The notes beneath the pieces are model-generated. The model saw only the letters and a list, made by a program, of their open reading frames with translations. It searched no databases and was not told the DNA's origin. This document shows, piece by piece, positions 1-11,430 of a DNA stretch of 64,000 nt. The DNA comes from Mesostigma viride (taxonomy: Eukaryota; Streptophyta; Mesostigmatophyceae; Mesostigmatales; Mesostigmataceae). Position 1 is the stretch's first letter. Every line of letters starts with the position of its first letter. The translations under genes were made by a program, and so were the position numbers. The stretch lies in contig RPFO01000050.1 in the NCBI GenBank assembly GCA_009746045.1, positions 3,504,445 to 3,568,444 on the forward strand, read 5' to 3'.

Positions 1-1413
1 GACTGTAGCCGGTACTGGTTGATGCCAGGGTTGCAGCTGGAAACGTTGGGTACTACTGGTAGCTGCTGGTAAACCGGTGACGTCAGCTGTTGTGTGTGCA
101 CACACGATCTATGCTGTGTGTGGGTACAGTTTCTTGTGTGGTGCTGGTAGTGCTACTTTGACTTGTTTGCCAACAGGTTTTGATGCAACTTACTGCAACT
201 ACTACAAGGTGAACTGTGACGTGAGGATGTAGAGCTGGTTGCTGGACTGCTACTTGCTAGCTAGACAAGTGCGTGCAGCTGACTGCAGCTACTATCTACT
301 CTACGCCTGTGGTGGAGAGTCATGCATGTGCTGCTGGGTGCTACTACTTCTCCTTGCTGGCTAGGCAAGTGTGGGTAGCTGCCTGCATGGACTATGCAGT
401 GTACTCTGTTCCTGCTGGTGTTGCCTGCTGTGCTTGTTGATGCCAGTGTGATGGTGCTGATGGGACTGTGCTGTTACTGCTGCTTACATTATGGGGCAAC
501 TGGTTGCTAGTGGGTGTCTAGTGCTGGCACGTGATAATGCAACTAGCTGTTACTGCTGCTACTAGTGGTGCCTGCAACTAGTTAAATGTGACTGAATTAT
601 AAAACTGCAACTAGTGCTGAAAACAACGTGGGGGTTAGTGAGCACCCTCCTTAGTGTGGTGTGCAGCTGTGTCAGCAGGCTGGCCTTGAGAGCAGGACCC
701 AGGGAATATTCCCTTTTTTCTTGGAAACTTGGAGCACGGCAGGTTCTGGGCTCTTGAAGTGATGACCGTTTAAAAAAAAAGGAATTCCGGTTTAAAAGAA
801 TGCGCCCAAAAGAATGTTGATGCCACGCGAAATGGTGCCGGTACAAAAGAAAGACCGGTTCTCATGAAAAATTCTTGAGGTAAACAGCTCCGCCGATTTC
901 TCGTCGATGCTCACAGCTCGCGCGGCTCAGTGGGAGCCCGTCAGTGACCCCGCGCCGATTGAACGCACTGCACTCGGCCAAAAATGTGCTGCCAGGTAAA
1001 AAATCACTGGCGCTGCCTGGAACCAGAGCCGGCACCTTTTGAGTGCCAGGCTTCAGTGCCGACGTCCCCATCACCGAAATGTTGGCGTTTGATCAGTTTC
1101 GGGCATATATAAGTATAAAAGCGTAGATCTGGCCTGCGCACCGGAGCTTGGGAAATTCTTGACGGATTTTAGCGACGGTAGGTGTCACCCCGAATATTTG
1201 GTGTTACCACACATTGAAGTAAGTCGATTGAAAGCCTTGAATTTCACGGTAGCATCTGCGCCATAATCATGGTCGTATCAAGTACAAGAATTCGACCAAG
1301 CTGCTCCGTATATGAAAATATTAACGATGATCAAGGCGCTCAATAAAATGTGAGCTGCCGCTTAGAGGTTGGTTAATTCCCTTGAAAAATCTTGCCCCGG
1401 ACCTCCGATGCCA
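1..1413. other. Unassigned sequence, no gene recognised
   Basis: No frame here resembles a known protein. The first 600 bases are skewed towards short words such as CTGCTGG, ACTAG and GTGCTA, giving a low-complexity look without a clean tandem period. Two small open frames on the minus strand (562-846 and 862-1074) have no recognisable motif and are probably chance frames. Confidence 0.5.
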
Positions 1414-1549
1414 TGTTAAAAGGCATGTGTGATTATTATGTGGACGTAATAAATAATTTTCCTGGCTCCTGACGCTTAAGTCGGCAATGATTCACCACCT
1501 ACAAATTATTAATTTAAGTCCCCATAATAATCACACATGCCTTTTAACA
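1414..1549. repeat. 27-bp perfect inverted repeat with 82-bp loop
   Basis: The 27 bases at 1414-1440 (starting TGTTAAAAGGCATGTG) are repeated exactly in inverted orientation at 1523-1549. The AT-rich loop carries no ORF. The arms could be the ends of a tiny inverted-repeat element. No direct target duplication was found outside them. The right arm directly abuts the RT-like fragment that begins at 1551. Confidence 0.75.
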
Positions 1550-1550
1550 C

Positions 1551-1831
1551 AGGGTTCAGATGTGCGGAGATACTATGCGATCCAGCCGGTCCACGACCTG
1601 TTTGTAGAGCTTGTGCCAAGGGGCAGCACCGAACAGATGTGGGTGACGTTGCAAAAAACATCGGACTTGTCGGAGCATAATGGCTCGGTCATAGTCTTTG
1701 ACCAATAAACGCTGCAAGAGTTCAACAAGAGTCGTGATGAAATCAACACGATAAGAACAAAGACGGGAAAAACGATGTAACTGAGAAAGAACAACACCAT
1801 ATTTTGCTGTGTGGGAAAGGATTATACGCAA
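1551..1831 (-). pseudogene. Reverse-transcriptase C-terminal-like fragment
   Basis: The minus frame at 1556-1831 encodes about 90 residues. A stretch of the type QLHRFSRLC, then DF, then GY/DYDRAIMLRQVRCFL-RH looks like the helical thumb segment found at the C-terminal end of Penelope-like and some other algal and animal RTs. That match is from memory and weak. The first 150 bases recur at 51003-51150 with a few changes, so this is a repeat-family fragment. The frame has no catalytic RT motif and is broken upstream. It may instead be a piece of an unknown LINE. Confidence 0.4.
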
Positions 1832-2184
1832 TACATGGTTATACGGGCGGGTCCGTATAATGAAGTGAGACTTGTAACTATGCCTGGACGCATGGCGATC
1901 CCACGCCGTGGAAGGACTAGGGTAGTTGTCTGAGAGGAATTAAGACGTGAAGGCCGCGGGAGCCGCGTGGCTATCTCTAGGTAGACCTGCATGAAGGGAG
2001 ACAGAGGTAACAAGAAAGGCTGATACTGGGGAAAACACACATACACAACACACGTATAATAGACATTACGGTTTATTACGCGCATTGTACGCCATTATAC
2101 GCTGACACTGAATGTCATCGTTTTTAAAGCTGATTCAAGGTATTCCCACCATATCACATGTTTAAATTAGCACTGAACTACACT
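1832..2184. other. Unassigned AT-richer spacer
   Basis: No coding signal was recognised. The stretch ends in a TATATAT run that served as the target of the R2-like LINE beginning at 2199. Confidence 0.5.
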
Positions 2185-3002
2185 ATATATATTCATTGTG
2201 TCGGCCTCTTGTTCCGGCCGGGCGGCCTTGTGGTAGCTGTGGGCAGCCGCTGGATCCCACGGGGACTCACTACCTTGCCTGCATGGGGGGCCAACAGAAT
2301 CAGAATTGGTATTTGTATTTGCACACTGTCCTCCTGACGGTGGTGCTCGCCATGATTCGGTCGGTTTTCCCCCACGCGAACATCCGGTCCGAGGATGCGG
2401 ATGGCGCTGCCTTCTATTTCCCCAACCACCGGCCTTACATCGTGGTGCTGGACTTTGAGGGGGGTGGCCGGCATCTGCTTATTGACGTTTCGGTGGCGCG
2501 GCCCTTGGCTCTTAGCCACGTGGCTGGGGCCTCCCTCACGGCAGGTTACACGGCGGACCGGGCGGAGCGGGCCAAGCTCCTGGCCTACGGCGACGTCGGG
2601 CACCATCGTGTGGTGCCCTTTGTCCTGGAGGAGTTTGGGGCCATGCATGGGGCCCCTGACCTCCGCCTTTCTTCAAGGAGTGTTGCCGGCTCCGGGAGGA
2701 CCGGCTGGACCTGGAGGGCCAGCGGGCCCCATGGTCGGCGCGGACCTGGACGTCATATTGGCGTCAGCGCTTGTCGGTGGCGCTGACTCGGGCCATGGCT
2801 GACATCATGCTCCGCCGTACGCGGGCCGATTTTGCGGTGCAGCAGGGCTATTAGGTTCCTCCCGTTAGGCGTTTCCATTGGTCTTATCGTAGTATAGAGC
2901 TTTGACATGGCTCTGTACATAGGTTTATAGCTGGGCGTTTGCTTTGGTTTGAGTGATTTCACTCTGCTGTAAGTAATTATATTTTTAAATATATATTCAT
3001 TG
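2185..3002 (+). mobile_element. 5'-truncated R2-like LINE copy with 14-bp TSD
   Basis: The element occupies 2199-2988 and is flanked by the direct repeat ATATATATTCATTG at 2185-2198 and 2989-3002. It holds the end of the LINE ORF (stop TAG at 2852-2854) and a 134-base 3' UTR ending in TAATTATATTTTTAA. The same ORF end and 3' UTR occur on the minus strand at 45641 and 47479, which defines the 3' boundary. It is 5'-truncated, as expected for target-primed reverse transcription. The target is a TA run, as in the other copies of the family in this window. Confidence 0.85.
2199..2854 (+). pseudogene. R2-like LINE, C-terminal zinc knuckle and endonuclease-like domain
   Basis: The fragment starts inside the ORF. 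It shows a CCHC knuckle (CGSC, then H after nine residues, then C three further on), the conserved MGGQQNQNWYLYLHT block, and a PD...D pattern: RPYIVVLDF followed after about 14 residues by LLIDVSV. In the other copies this reads RPDIVVLDF. CCHC followed by PD-x(12-14)-D is the layout of the restriction-like endonuclease at the C terminus of R2/NeSL-type LINEs, so I infer that activity. Here the key Asp of RPD is Tyr, and a 4-base CATG duplication near 2645 shifts the frame, so this copy should be inactive. The tail ends RTRADFAVQQGY as in the intact copies. Confidence 0.7.
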
Positions 3003-5018
3003 AGAATGATAGATTACGGAGGTGAGATAGGCACGCAACATAAGGAAAAACCCGATAACTGGGAGAATAACCCTGAAGAAATAGTAATCTGACACAGACA
3101 TCCAAGGATCACGCCAGCGGCACAAGGTACAACTAACTATACAGCACAAAACTACACGCAGCAACAGCGCTGCCGGCCCACCATGCAGGCCTGGAAGGGA
3201 TCTAGACCGCATGGGTCGCGACAAAGTCGGCCCGGGTGCGGCGGAATAACACATCAGCCACGGTGCGAGTGAGGGCGAGTGACAGGCGCTGCCGCCAATA
3301 CGAGGACCACGTGCGAGCCGACCACGGGGCGGTCTGACCCTCGAGGTCGAGGCGGTCTTCACGGCGCTGGCAGCACTCGTGGAAAAACTCCGCTGTCTTG
3401 GGGCCCATGGCCCCGAACTCCTCAAGGACAAAGGGGATGACCCGGTGGGGCCCCACATTGCCGTAGGAGGCAAACTTGTCGCGCTCAGCCACAGCGGCAG
3501 CAGCGCCGGCATCCACAGCCGCCCGGAGGATGTGGCGACCGGAAAGCGGCCGAGCCACGGAGACATCGATGAGCAGGTGGCAACCCTGCCCGTCGTAGTC
3601 AAGCACGGTAATGTCGGGGCGGTGGTTGGGTGAGTAGAGGGCGGCCCCATCCGCGTCCTCGCACTTGATGGTGGAGTGGGGAAAGACCGACCGAACCATG
3701 GCACCCACCACCCGGAGGAGAGCGGTATGGAGATAGAGGAACCAGTTCTGGTTCTGCTGGCCACCCATGCACGCGATGTAGTGCGTCCCAGTAGTATCCA
3801 GAGCAAGCCCGCAGCTGCCGCAGGACGCACCCGCCGTGATGAGAGGTTGCGGGGCAAAGAGCTGGTGGCGGAGAGCGATGGCGTGAAGGGCCGGAACCAG
3901 CGTGAACAAAAGGCTCATGGGGAGGGCGCGCAGGAATGCGGACCCCACGCTCCCCTCAAGGGAAACGGAGTGAAGCCAAGCCTTCCCCTGATCGTTCAAG
4001 CTCGCATGCATGCAGACCCATCCAGTCGGCACAGTGTAGTATACCCGCGTAGGTCTTTTGTTGTTTTTCACAGTGAACGCAGGCAGGGAAGACACTAGGA
4101 CTGACGACAGTGGACACGCCGGGCGTGCCCCGGGGCAGGCGACGGTGGACGGCCTGAGCGGGGCGGACGAGGTCGCAAGCCTGCTGGATCTCGAGGTAAG
4201 AATCCTGCACAGCCTGCACAAAGGGGAAGGGGGATGGGGTGACCAAGTCGGGAATGGCGCTGACGGCGCTGGGGACCAACCGGCGGATCTCCGCCCAGGC
4301 CTGAGCAACAGAGCCAAGGAAGGCGGCAGGGGCGAGGCGGGCGGCGCGGGGGAGCCCACACCCGCCCATGCGGCAGGGGAGGGTGGCCAAGCGCATGGAG
4401 TGAGCTGGCAGGCTAGGGCCGGGGAGGAGCACCTGCAAGGCGGCCTGAATGCGCTCGTCATGGCCTTCCGCGGCAAGCCGCACCAAGTGGGGGGGAGCGC
4501 CACGGAGCCAGTGAACCACCCGCGGGTGCATGGGCGCAAAACCACAGGAGGAGCCCTTTGGTCTGGGGGTCCTTGAGGCGCGCCCAAGTCTCGAGGACAT
4601 GGGTGCGCTGTTCCACGGTGGCCCGGAGCTCCTCTTCGACGTAGTCAGGGTCACCCACAGGGACGCCCAGGCACGAGAAACCACGCGCCCGCGCCAATGC
4701 CCCCGGGATAGCCGCGGGGAAGCCAGAGCAGTCCCCCTGGGGCGAAAAGACTGCACACTTGGGGAGGGTGAGCCGAAGGTTGATGGCCGCCATGGCCACT
4801 TCAAGGGCAGCCAGGGCGGCAACCACAGCGTCGGCCGGGCCAAGGGCATGGATATCGTCCATATATAGGCGAGGAGCACGACATCCAGGTGCGCAGCGTG
4901 GACACCTTGGAGAGCCTTGTGCAGCGGGGCAGACAGGTAAAAGGGGCCAAGGGGGTCACCTTGCTGGGTTCCCGTGCGGGAAGCGACGTCGGCGAACGTC
5001 CCATCCTCATCTATATAT
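3003..5018 (-). mobile_element. R2-like LINE, second subfamily, 5'-truncated
   Basis: On the minus strand the 3' UTR is 3201-3003 and directly abuts the TATATATTCATTG of the neighbouring insertion. The 5' end is truncated near 5018 at a CTATATATAGG run. The coding part is clearly related to the copies at 2199, 45772 and 47625 but much more diverged, so it is a separate subfamily. Both ends lie in TA-rich sequence; an exact TSD was not found. Confidence 0.7.
3202..5010 (-). pseudogene. R2-like LINE ORF: RT palm to endonuclease-like C terminus
   Basis: Read 5' to 3' on the minus strand it shows the RT block TGTQQGDPLGPFYLS (motif B region), then the catalytic Y-M-D-D followed by IHALGP, the segment KCAVFSPQGDCSGF, LGVPVGDP, the thumb region RMGGCGLPRAARLAPAAFLGS, the CCHC knuckle CGSCGLALDTTGTHYIAC, and RPDITVLDYDGQGCHLLIDVSV. 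The last is the candidate PD...D endonuclease motif. It ends RTRADFVATHAV with a TAG at 3202-3204. Frames change near 4865, 4515 and 4010, so it is broken at least three times. RT and nuclease roles are from family knowledge. Confidence 0.7.
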
Positions 5019-5585
5019 AGGGTTGTGGCAGTCCAGAGCCCTGGTTTGGGTGCCGTGTTGTGCCAGTCATAAAGCTACCGTGTGTGTCCGTTGCGAACGT
5101 ACAGATGATCAATATCCAAAGATATCAAGGAGACAACCAGTGCAGGCCAGAAATCAGGAGAATTAAGATATGTTTAATTCCAATTGATGAACATTATGCA
5201 TCACATGCTTCACAATTAGAAGGCTTATTTGTGGGGCACTGTCTGCATGCCTGCATGCCAGGGGCTAAGGGGCCTGCGCACAAGGGCCATGCACGGCCCA
5301 CGGGGCCTCCACCATGGGGGCTGAGTAAGGCACTTTGCATATGCCACTACAACGTACATGGGGCTAGATTCCAAGGGGTGCTCACTGCTCAGCCACGCCG
5401 GGCAACTATTAATTGCCTGCCGGCCCTTGCCTAGAGGTGCTTAGTCCCATGCACCTGGTGGCACATATATGCTGACGATGGGAAGTTTTTACTCACCATG
5501 ACACGCTTGATGATGCCACGGAGACCAGCCAACTGCCTACACTCATGCAATATGTGTGTGGAAATTGTATAGCAAACATATATGG
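5019..5585. other. Unassigned insert between two TATATA runs
   Basis: This 567-base stretch has no recognised coding content and is bounded by CTATATATAGG and CATATATGG. It contains, at about 5122-5160, the repeat head ATCAAGGAGACAACC also found at 49508, 49661 and, inverted, at 45630. It may be one or two small non-autonomous insertions that used the same TA-rich target type as the R2-like LINEs. Confidence 0.45.
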
Positions 5586-5785
5586 AGGTATTCAAATCCA
5601 CACAGCCTCACTCAGTTTTGACACTCCCAGTCTAGCAGCCGCGGCAGCGGTGGGCGACTGCTATAGCCCCAATCATGCACCATCGCCTCCGTTTTGACAC
5701 TAATCTCCAACCCCACCGCCCGCGCCTCCAAGCCCAGACAGTACGTCCAGCCAGGTCTGAATGTGCTCGGGGCGCTCGCGATGAG
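5586..5785 (-). pseudogene. LINE-B reverse transcriptase, piece after YADD
   Basis: The minus frame reads DTALIASAPSTF, then GLEARAVGLEISVKTEAM, then a stretch ending VRLCGFEYL. This parallels the plus-strand LINE at 20080-20300 (YADDTTLFED, then IEARAVGLEVSKKTEAL). The catalytic YADD itself lies 12.6 kb to the right, ending at 18425, because LINE X was inserted exactly at that codon group with the TSD ATGATACCGCC. After the F-Y-L motif typical of the RT thumb the frame stops at another junction. This is the most downstream piece of the oldest LINE in the stack. Confidence 0.75.
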
Positions 5786-5825
5786 GGCGGTATCATTGAA
5801 TTGAATTGAATTGAATTGTAACATA

Positions 5826-5839
5826 ACTCCGTTGGGAGT
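5826..5839 (-). other. 3'-terminal LINE hairpin (CAAC loop)
   Basis: On the minus strand the sequence ACTCCCAACGGAGT folds into a 5-bp stem with a CAAC loop, just before the microsatellite tail of LINE X. Equivalent hairpins sit at 45019-45032, 25432-25445 and 42442-42455, always just before a tail. The likely role is recognition by the LINE reverse transcriptase. Confidence 0.65.
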
Positions 5840-6237
5840 ATATGTAGCACATAGCCCCTGAGAGGGGAGCATATGGCCTATCATACATCCTAAGCTACTT
5901 CCTGCATTAGGGTGGGGATGTAAAGGACCCTTGCTCTAGGTGCACCAGGGCACTTGCATCCCCATGATCTTCAAGCTATGCCCAGCGAAGGGGGAGCCTG
6001 TCATGGGGGGGAAGATCAGCATAGCTATACAAAAAGCTAGGGCATGGCGTCTCAGCAGAGAGTTACTCCCTGCATGGGCACTGCATAATTAAATAAAGCT
6101 AGGCATCATCTGGAGGGTGGCGCATCATAGGCACACATGTACATGACTAAAAAGGCTAGGCCTAAGCTGGTATAGTGCCTGTAGTAGGCGGGCATGTACA
6201 AGGCCACTGTCTAACTATTCTACACTACTGCTGTATT

Positions 6238-6854
6238 AGTTGAGTGAGAGTGAATGCCCTGAATTCCGCCATGGTTCTTGCAGGAATGTTGCCTTTATTA
6301 AGAATAAGGAACACAGACGTAAGTCACGTCACTTCCAAGACTGCACGCAGCACAGGCGACAGGGTCGCAGTGCCAAGAGAGCGTGCACGCAAGAACTAGC
6401 GTCCCGGTGCTACCAAGTCACACATATAGGTTGCTAGGGACGCGTCCAAGTATTCAGCTGTACTGTCACAGCTGAACTGTCAATCAATTGATTACACAGA
6501 CTCTGGCACGCCTTTGGCGCGCAGATCTATCAATTGTCCATACGGCTAGTCCTGTGGACCTATCCGTACACTACTCAGCATCAATTGTCTCATAGGTCCT
6601 GGCGCGCTACAGCACGCCTACCTATCAATTGACCATCAAGTCCTGTACAAGTCCTGTCAACGTCCTGCGGACTATCAAAGTGACACTTGTACATCCTGTG
6701 TCCGTACGCGCCCACAGTGGCGCGCCGGGTACTGTCGGCACAGCCTAGGAAACGTCATAACTTTTACGTTCCTTAACCAAATGAGGCGTTCAAGGTGCCG
6801 TTGGAAAGAGCGTAACAATCTCTATCCATCTAACGTAAATCCTTTACGTTAACT
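6238..6854 (-). repeat. Copia-1 3' LTR
   Basis: 617 bp, nearly identical to 13998-14418 plus 16643-16839. The ends AGTTGAGTGAG and TTACGTTAACT form a short AGTT/AACT inverted terminus. The outer edge abuts the TSD GTATT. Confidence 0.9.
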
Positions 6855-6873
6855 CCAATCCCTTCTTTTCTTT
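6855..6873 (-). promoter_or_regulatory. Copia-1 polypurine tract
   Basis: Immediately upstream of the 3' LTR on the minus strand is the purine-rich run AAAGAAAAGAAGGGATTGG. Copia-2 has AAGAAAGGGTTGG in the same place (33255-33268). It would prime plus-strand DNA synthesis. Confidence 0.75.
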
Positions 6874-7804
6874 AGGGATCACATCCCCTGCCAGGGACCC
6901 TTGAAGTAGCTTGAAATGTCCTTCACTCCAGCTTGAAGCTTGAACAGATGTCTTTAATGGCCATTGCCATTCCCCCAGCCTTTTCTTTTAAGGAACTGGA
7001 AAAGAAACAGATCTGCCACAGGGAAAACCATTCCATGAGAAATGGATAAAAACCTATGGAAGTGGCATTACAGAGTACCACCAGATATTAGAAGCACACA
7101 AAATTAAATACATACAGGTTAATTCTATGAGGTCTTCTCCAGGAATTAATCCCATCACCTCGGTAGAGCCTCCAGTACAATGACCTTCTGGCGGTGAGTT
7201 ACATTAATCCCAGATACTAATCCCATAAAACCCAGTACATATTCAATATAAGTACAATAAATCCATGACAATTAAAATACCACTTGACAAAGTAAGGCGT
7301 ATTACAATAGTTTGCCTGTCATTCTCTCAACAGGGGTCTATTGGCGCCCGTCTTACGGCGCCCGTCTACTTGCCAGATGGTAAACTGCCACAGCAAACAA
7401 ATGACAAAATGAAACACATAGGCAACAATTAAATCCTGCCCTGGGGAACTAGGGAAGTCTGAACAGGCAAACACCTGAACAGGCCAGCTTGTAGAAACAT
7501 AATACCAGGGAATCGAACCCCGCCCTATAAACCCCAGAATAAAGGTTCCCAGACCATTGTGAGAAGTATGTACAAATATACATTTCTTTTAAAATAGAAT
7601 ACATGGTCTGTAATGGACCTGTCAACCTTGTGTAGTCAACAGCATGAACCCCAGCCAAAACCTGGCTGTATCCTGATTAAAATCAGAGTGAGTGTACCAT
7701 GGTCCATGAGCCTTAGTACAGACTAAAATACAGGTATTATGCCAGTCACAATGCTGACACTACCACACAATCTGCTCTCCAATGCCCTATAACCAGGCAC
7801 CAGC
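6874..7804 (-). other. Copia-1 3' noncoding region
   Basis: About 930 bases between the pol stop codon and the polypurine tract, with no credible ORF. It holds two features shared with Copia-2: a pair of GGCGCCCGTC boxes near 7333-7367, and a minus-strand tRNA T-arm-like sequence GGGGTTCGATTCCCT near 7509-7523. Conservation between otherwise diverged elements suggests a function such as packaging or RNA stability; this is inference. Confidence 0.6.
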
Positions 7805-10800
7805 TTAGACAGCTTGCTGAGATGGGTCCATCAGAGACTGAAGAACCTTGTATTGCACTGCTGCCTTCTGCACTAGCTTGGTCAAAGCATCAGCAGGATT
7901 GTCAACCCCAGGGATATGCTCAATATTGGCCAAGGAGGACAATTCCTTAAGAAGGAGATAATCCAAGTCCCTACTTCTGGCCATCTGCCTGTGCACAAAC
8001 TGCACCATCCCCATGGAGTCTGTTTTTAGAAGAGTGGTAACCTGAAGTGGCCAAGGAGTGTTAGAAGTCATCTGATGAAGCAACTCCTTCAGATAAAGGC
8101 TTGTGTGAATGCCTTCACAAATAGCCCTGCATTCTGCCACATCACTGCTGACAGCCACCCGTTTGTGCAGGCGACTAAACCAGCTCACCAAACTCCCCAG
8201 GCCTTCCTGTCTGAGCACAAAGAGCCCTGCAGCCCTGCCCCTGACCTTGGAGACCTGCCTGCTGTCCATTGAGCTATCCACATACAGCTCCATGCAAATG
8301 GGTTGTGATAAATCCACTGCAGACAACAGAATGCCAGATGAAGCCCTGACCTGATCAGCCACCTTGGCAGACCCTAGCTCCACCAGCATGTCATCAGGCA
8401 ACCTGGCTATGACCATAAGGTCTGGCCTGGAAATGCCTGCCACCCAAGCAACCATGCCCCTCACCATGGGACACAGTGCCTGTGTGATGGTTGGAGGAAG
8501 CTTGCTAATGAGGGTCTCTTGATAATCATTGCCCCCCACCAGCAGCATACGCCACTCCCCCCCTTCTTCACCAGTGTGGCCTCCATGCCCACAAACAGCA
8601 GAGGCTCATTCTCCACCTGCCATTGCTCCCTACCCAGAGGAAACTTGGACTTAATGATGGAGATCAGCTCCTTAAGCCACGACGTGGGAGCTATCAGATG
8701 TAGGTCATCCCCGTGCAGCGAAGCATACACTGGTAGGCCTTCCCATTGCCCCAGAAACAGACAGGGGTCTACAGGAGAGACCTTCAAGTTGCAATGCTCC
8801 TTCAGGAAACGGTTGAGAGTCTCCCTCCAGATTATTGGACTTGACCTCAGGCCCTCCAGGCCCTTGAGGATTTTAAGGAACTCAGTGTGAATGTCCCTTT
8901 TCCATACAGCAGGCACCCTGACATAGAAAGGCGTCTTGCCCTCCCACTTTTCCTGTGCCACATCTGCATCCCCCTCCAGAAATGCCCTCTTGAAGTCTAC
9001 CACCACTGAGCCATAGTCCAAGCCCTTGTTGAGAAGGCCTAGAAATACACACAGCAGCAGCCTCCAAGTGTCATGCAGCATGCCAGGGGTATACAACTCC
9101 TCAGCAGTGCACTCACCAGTACCCTTGAACTCATTCAGCACTGGCCTGACATGTGGTACCTTGACCCCGTCCACCTCCTTCATCTTGATGACAAACTTGA
9201 GCTTGAGTAGACGTCGTGCAGGAGGCAGGTCATTGACAGGTTCCACGCATTTCTTGGAGATCCAGTCCTCCCCAGATTTAATCAGACCCAGTGTGACCTG
9301 GGGACACATAATGGGAGAGGACATGAGCTTCACCAGGCCTTGGTAGTTGATAGGGCTGTGTCCAGCAAGTGAGTGAGGACCAATGCCCAAACTGCTTGGA
9401 TGACTAGCAGCTGGCAGTATGAGGTCATCAACCAAGGGCTCCTGCCCCTGGCACACTTGCACACGCTTAACCGTCCTGGTTACTGCACGTGATAGGTGAG
9501 TGGTCCTGAAATTAATCAGTGGGACCTGACCAGCCCCTTCCTTAGTCAGGAGAGAGGACGTGATCACTACCCCATCCTGGCATAGGAAATTCTGCCCCAG
9601 AAGAGCAGGTCCTGATAGCCCTCCAAGACACAAAAAGCAGTGTCCTGTCCAAGGATAGGAATGATACCTCACCCAGTACCTTCACGTGTACCCCGCCACT
9701 GAAGTCAGACACAAACTGATAGCTGGGTTCAGTCATGCTGTACCCTGCTGCAGCCCTGGTCCCAATGATGGAAACCTGAGAATTAGTGTCTACCTCTAAG
9801 GCAGTGTCCAGCCCCAGATTGCCATGCCACCTGAGCTTGGCTACCTTGGGCTGCTTCTTGGCTCTTTGTAGAGCCCCAATCAATCCAGCCAAACTTGTCC
9901 CCCTGGGCTTGGTTAGTGCCTTGGGCTTGACAGTTGACTCCCCAGCTGTTGACCTTGCAGCCTGTTCAACAAGTACCTCTGCAACCTGGCCAGGGCTGAC
10001 AGATTCCCCTGCAACAGATGTGGTCGTTGCGTCAGTGATGTCACTTGGGACCTGAAAATCCTGCAGATCCTGTGAGCCTTGTGCCTGACTGCCCTCATTC
10101 ATCAGGTTAGGCTTGACATATGACCAACTCAGCCGGTGCACATGCTTTGGTTCGTCCTCCATGCTGACCAAGCATGCGTGGCTAGCTTCATCAACCTGGG
10201 TAACCACCCCAGGACTCCAGCTACCACGTTTGCCATAAAGGCTAGGTTCCTTCCAAGCTAGGACCTTCTGACCCACTTGTGGCTCCAGCATCTTCCAACC
10301 CCGGTCCTTCTCCCTCAGCTTGGCAAAGGTGACATGTGCAGCATGTTTCCAGCCCTCCAGCACATGTGGTGGGCACAGGCCATGATATAGACCCATTGGG
10401 CTGACAGCAACTCCATCATAGTAGAAGTTAACCCTGCTGTTCAGCTGCTGCTCCACGTTCCTCAGCCATGCACTCCTGACAAGTGCAGGTGCAGACAAGG
10501 GTACCCAGTCTTCAGAGATGATCAATTTCTTGACCTCCTGGATTGCCCTCTCGATAGCACCCTGCTGCCCATGAGCCTCCCTAGGTGTAACCAGCAACTC
10601 AGGAAGGGTAGGATCACCCTTGAGATGCTGAAACTGCATGTCCACCTGGATCCTTGTGGTAGGAAACTTGGCTCTTACATTCTGCAGGGCAGCCAGCAAG
10701 TACCTGTTCTTCATAGAAGGTAAATGCTCAGCACCTTGTATTTTGTGTACCTGTCCACGCACACCAACAGTTGCATGCCCCTGATGTGTTGGATATCACA

Positions 10801-11427
10801 CTGCAGATCACCAATGCTCTGAGGTAGAGCTTTGGCATGTGATTTCCTGGGCTTGTTGGAGGACAACTGGCACTTACACCGTGAGGCAGCTTGCTGACAC
10901 GCCTTGAGAAGGGGTGCCCTGCCCATACGGAAGGCAAAGTTGTTTGACAGAGAAGTGGCATGCCCAAACATGTTGTGGATTCGGGCACCCAACTCCTGGT
11001 ACACAGAGGAAGCAGTCCCTGGCACAGTCAGGACTGTGCTGTCAGGTTGTCCAGCATCACCATGCTGACTTCCATCCTGTTCTGACTCAGAGCCTGAGTC
11101 ACCCTGCTCATGCCCAACACCTGGACCGCCAGCAGGGACCACATGCATACCACCAGAGGCCTTCACACCCCTCTGTGGTTGTACATTGGTTTCTCTCAAA
11201 ATGAGAGGTCCACCCTCGTGCCCAGCACGAGGATGCATGGGGTCAGACATTCTTACAGCTGCACCAGCTGTCAAGGACGTCTTCATAGGAACCTGTACCT
11301 CTCCAGGTGACCTGGGGCCACCCTGAACCTGGAGATCACCCTCTTGTTGCCCAGATATAAAATCTGCATTGGAGCACCTGGCCTCCCCTTTGGGTGAATT
11401 AAGGTGTGTAGGGGTTGCCTCAGACAG
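7805..11427 (-). pseudogene. Copia-1 Pol: integrase, protease-like, RT, RNase H (frameshifted)
   Basis: Reading continues in frame after the gag UGA at 11428-11430. Order: HHCC-like N terminus (HNMFGH, then CQQAASRCKC), integrase core (CDIQHIRG, DMQFQHL, GAIERAI, giving D..D-x29-E), a protease-like block (LEVDTNSQVSII and GPALLGQNFL), RT (VVDFKRAFLEGD and SLHGDDLHL) and RNase H (YVDSSMDSRQV, SSDVAECRAI, LKTDSMG, VDNPADALTK). Frames change near 10725, 9670, 9610 and 8560. The last is a G7 run that would restore the frame as G8, so some breaks may be base-calling errors. Stop at 7805-7807. Confidence 0.85.
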
Positions 11428-11430
11428 TCA
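11425..11430 (-). promoter_or_regulatory. Candidate gag-pol readthrough site UGA CUG
   Basis: The gag stop TGA (11430-11428) is followed by CTG. The next 47 codons contain no stop and run to the first pol methionine at 11286, all in the gag frame. Copia-2 has the same layout with TGA CTA. UGA followed by C, especially CUA, is a known leaky context. Confidence 0.65.

Noticed and set aside
1-600. Satellite array at the left edge
   Set aside because: Short words such as CTGCTGG recur, but no constant period or alignable unit was found.
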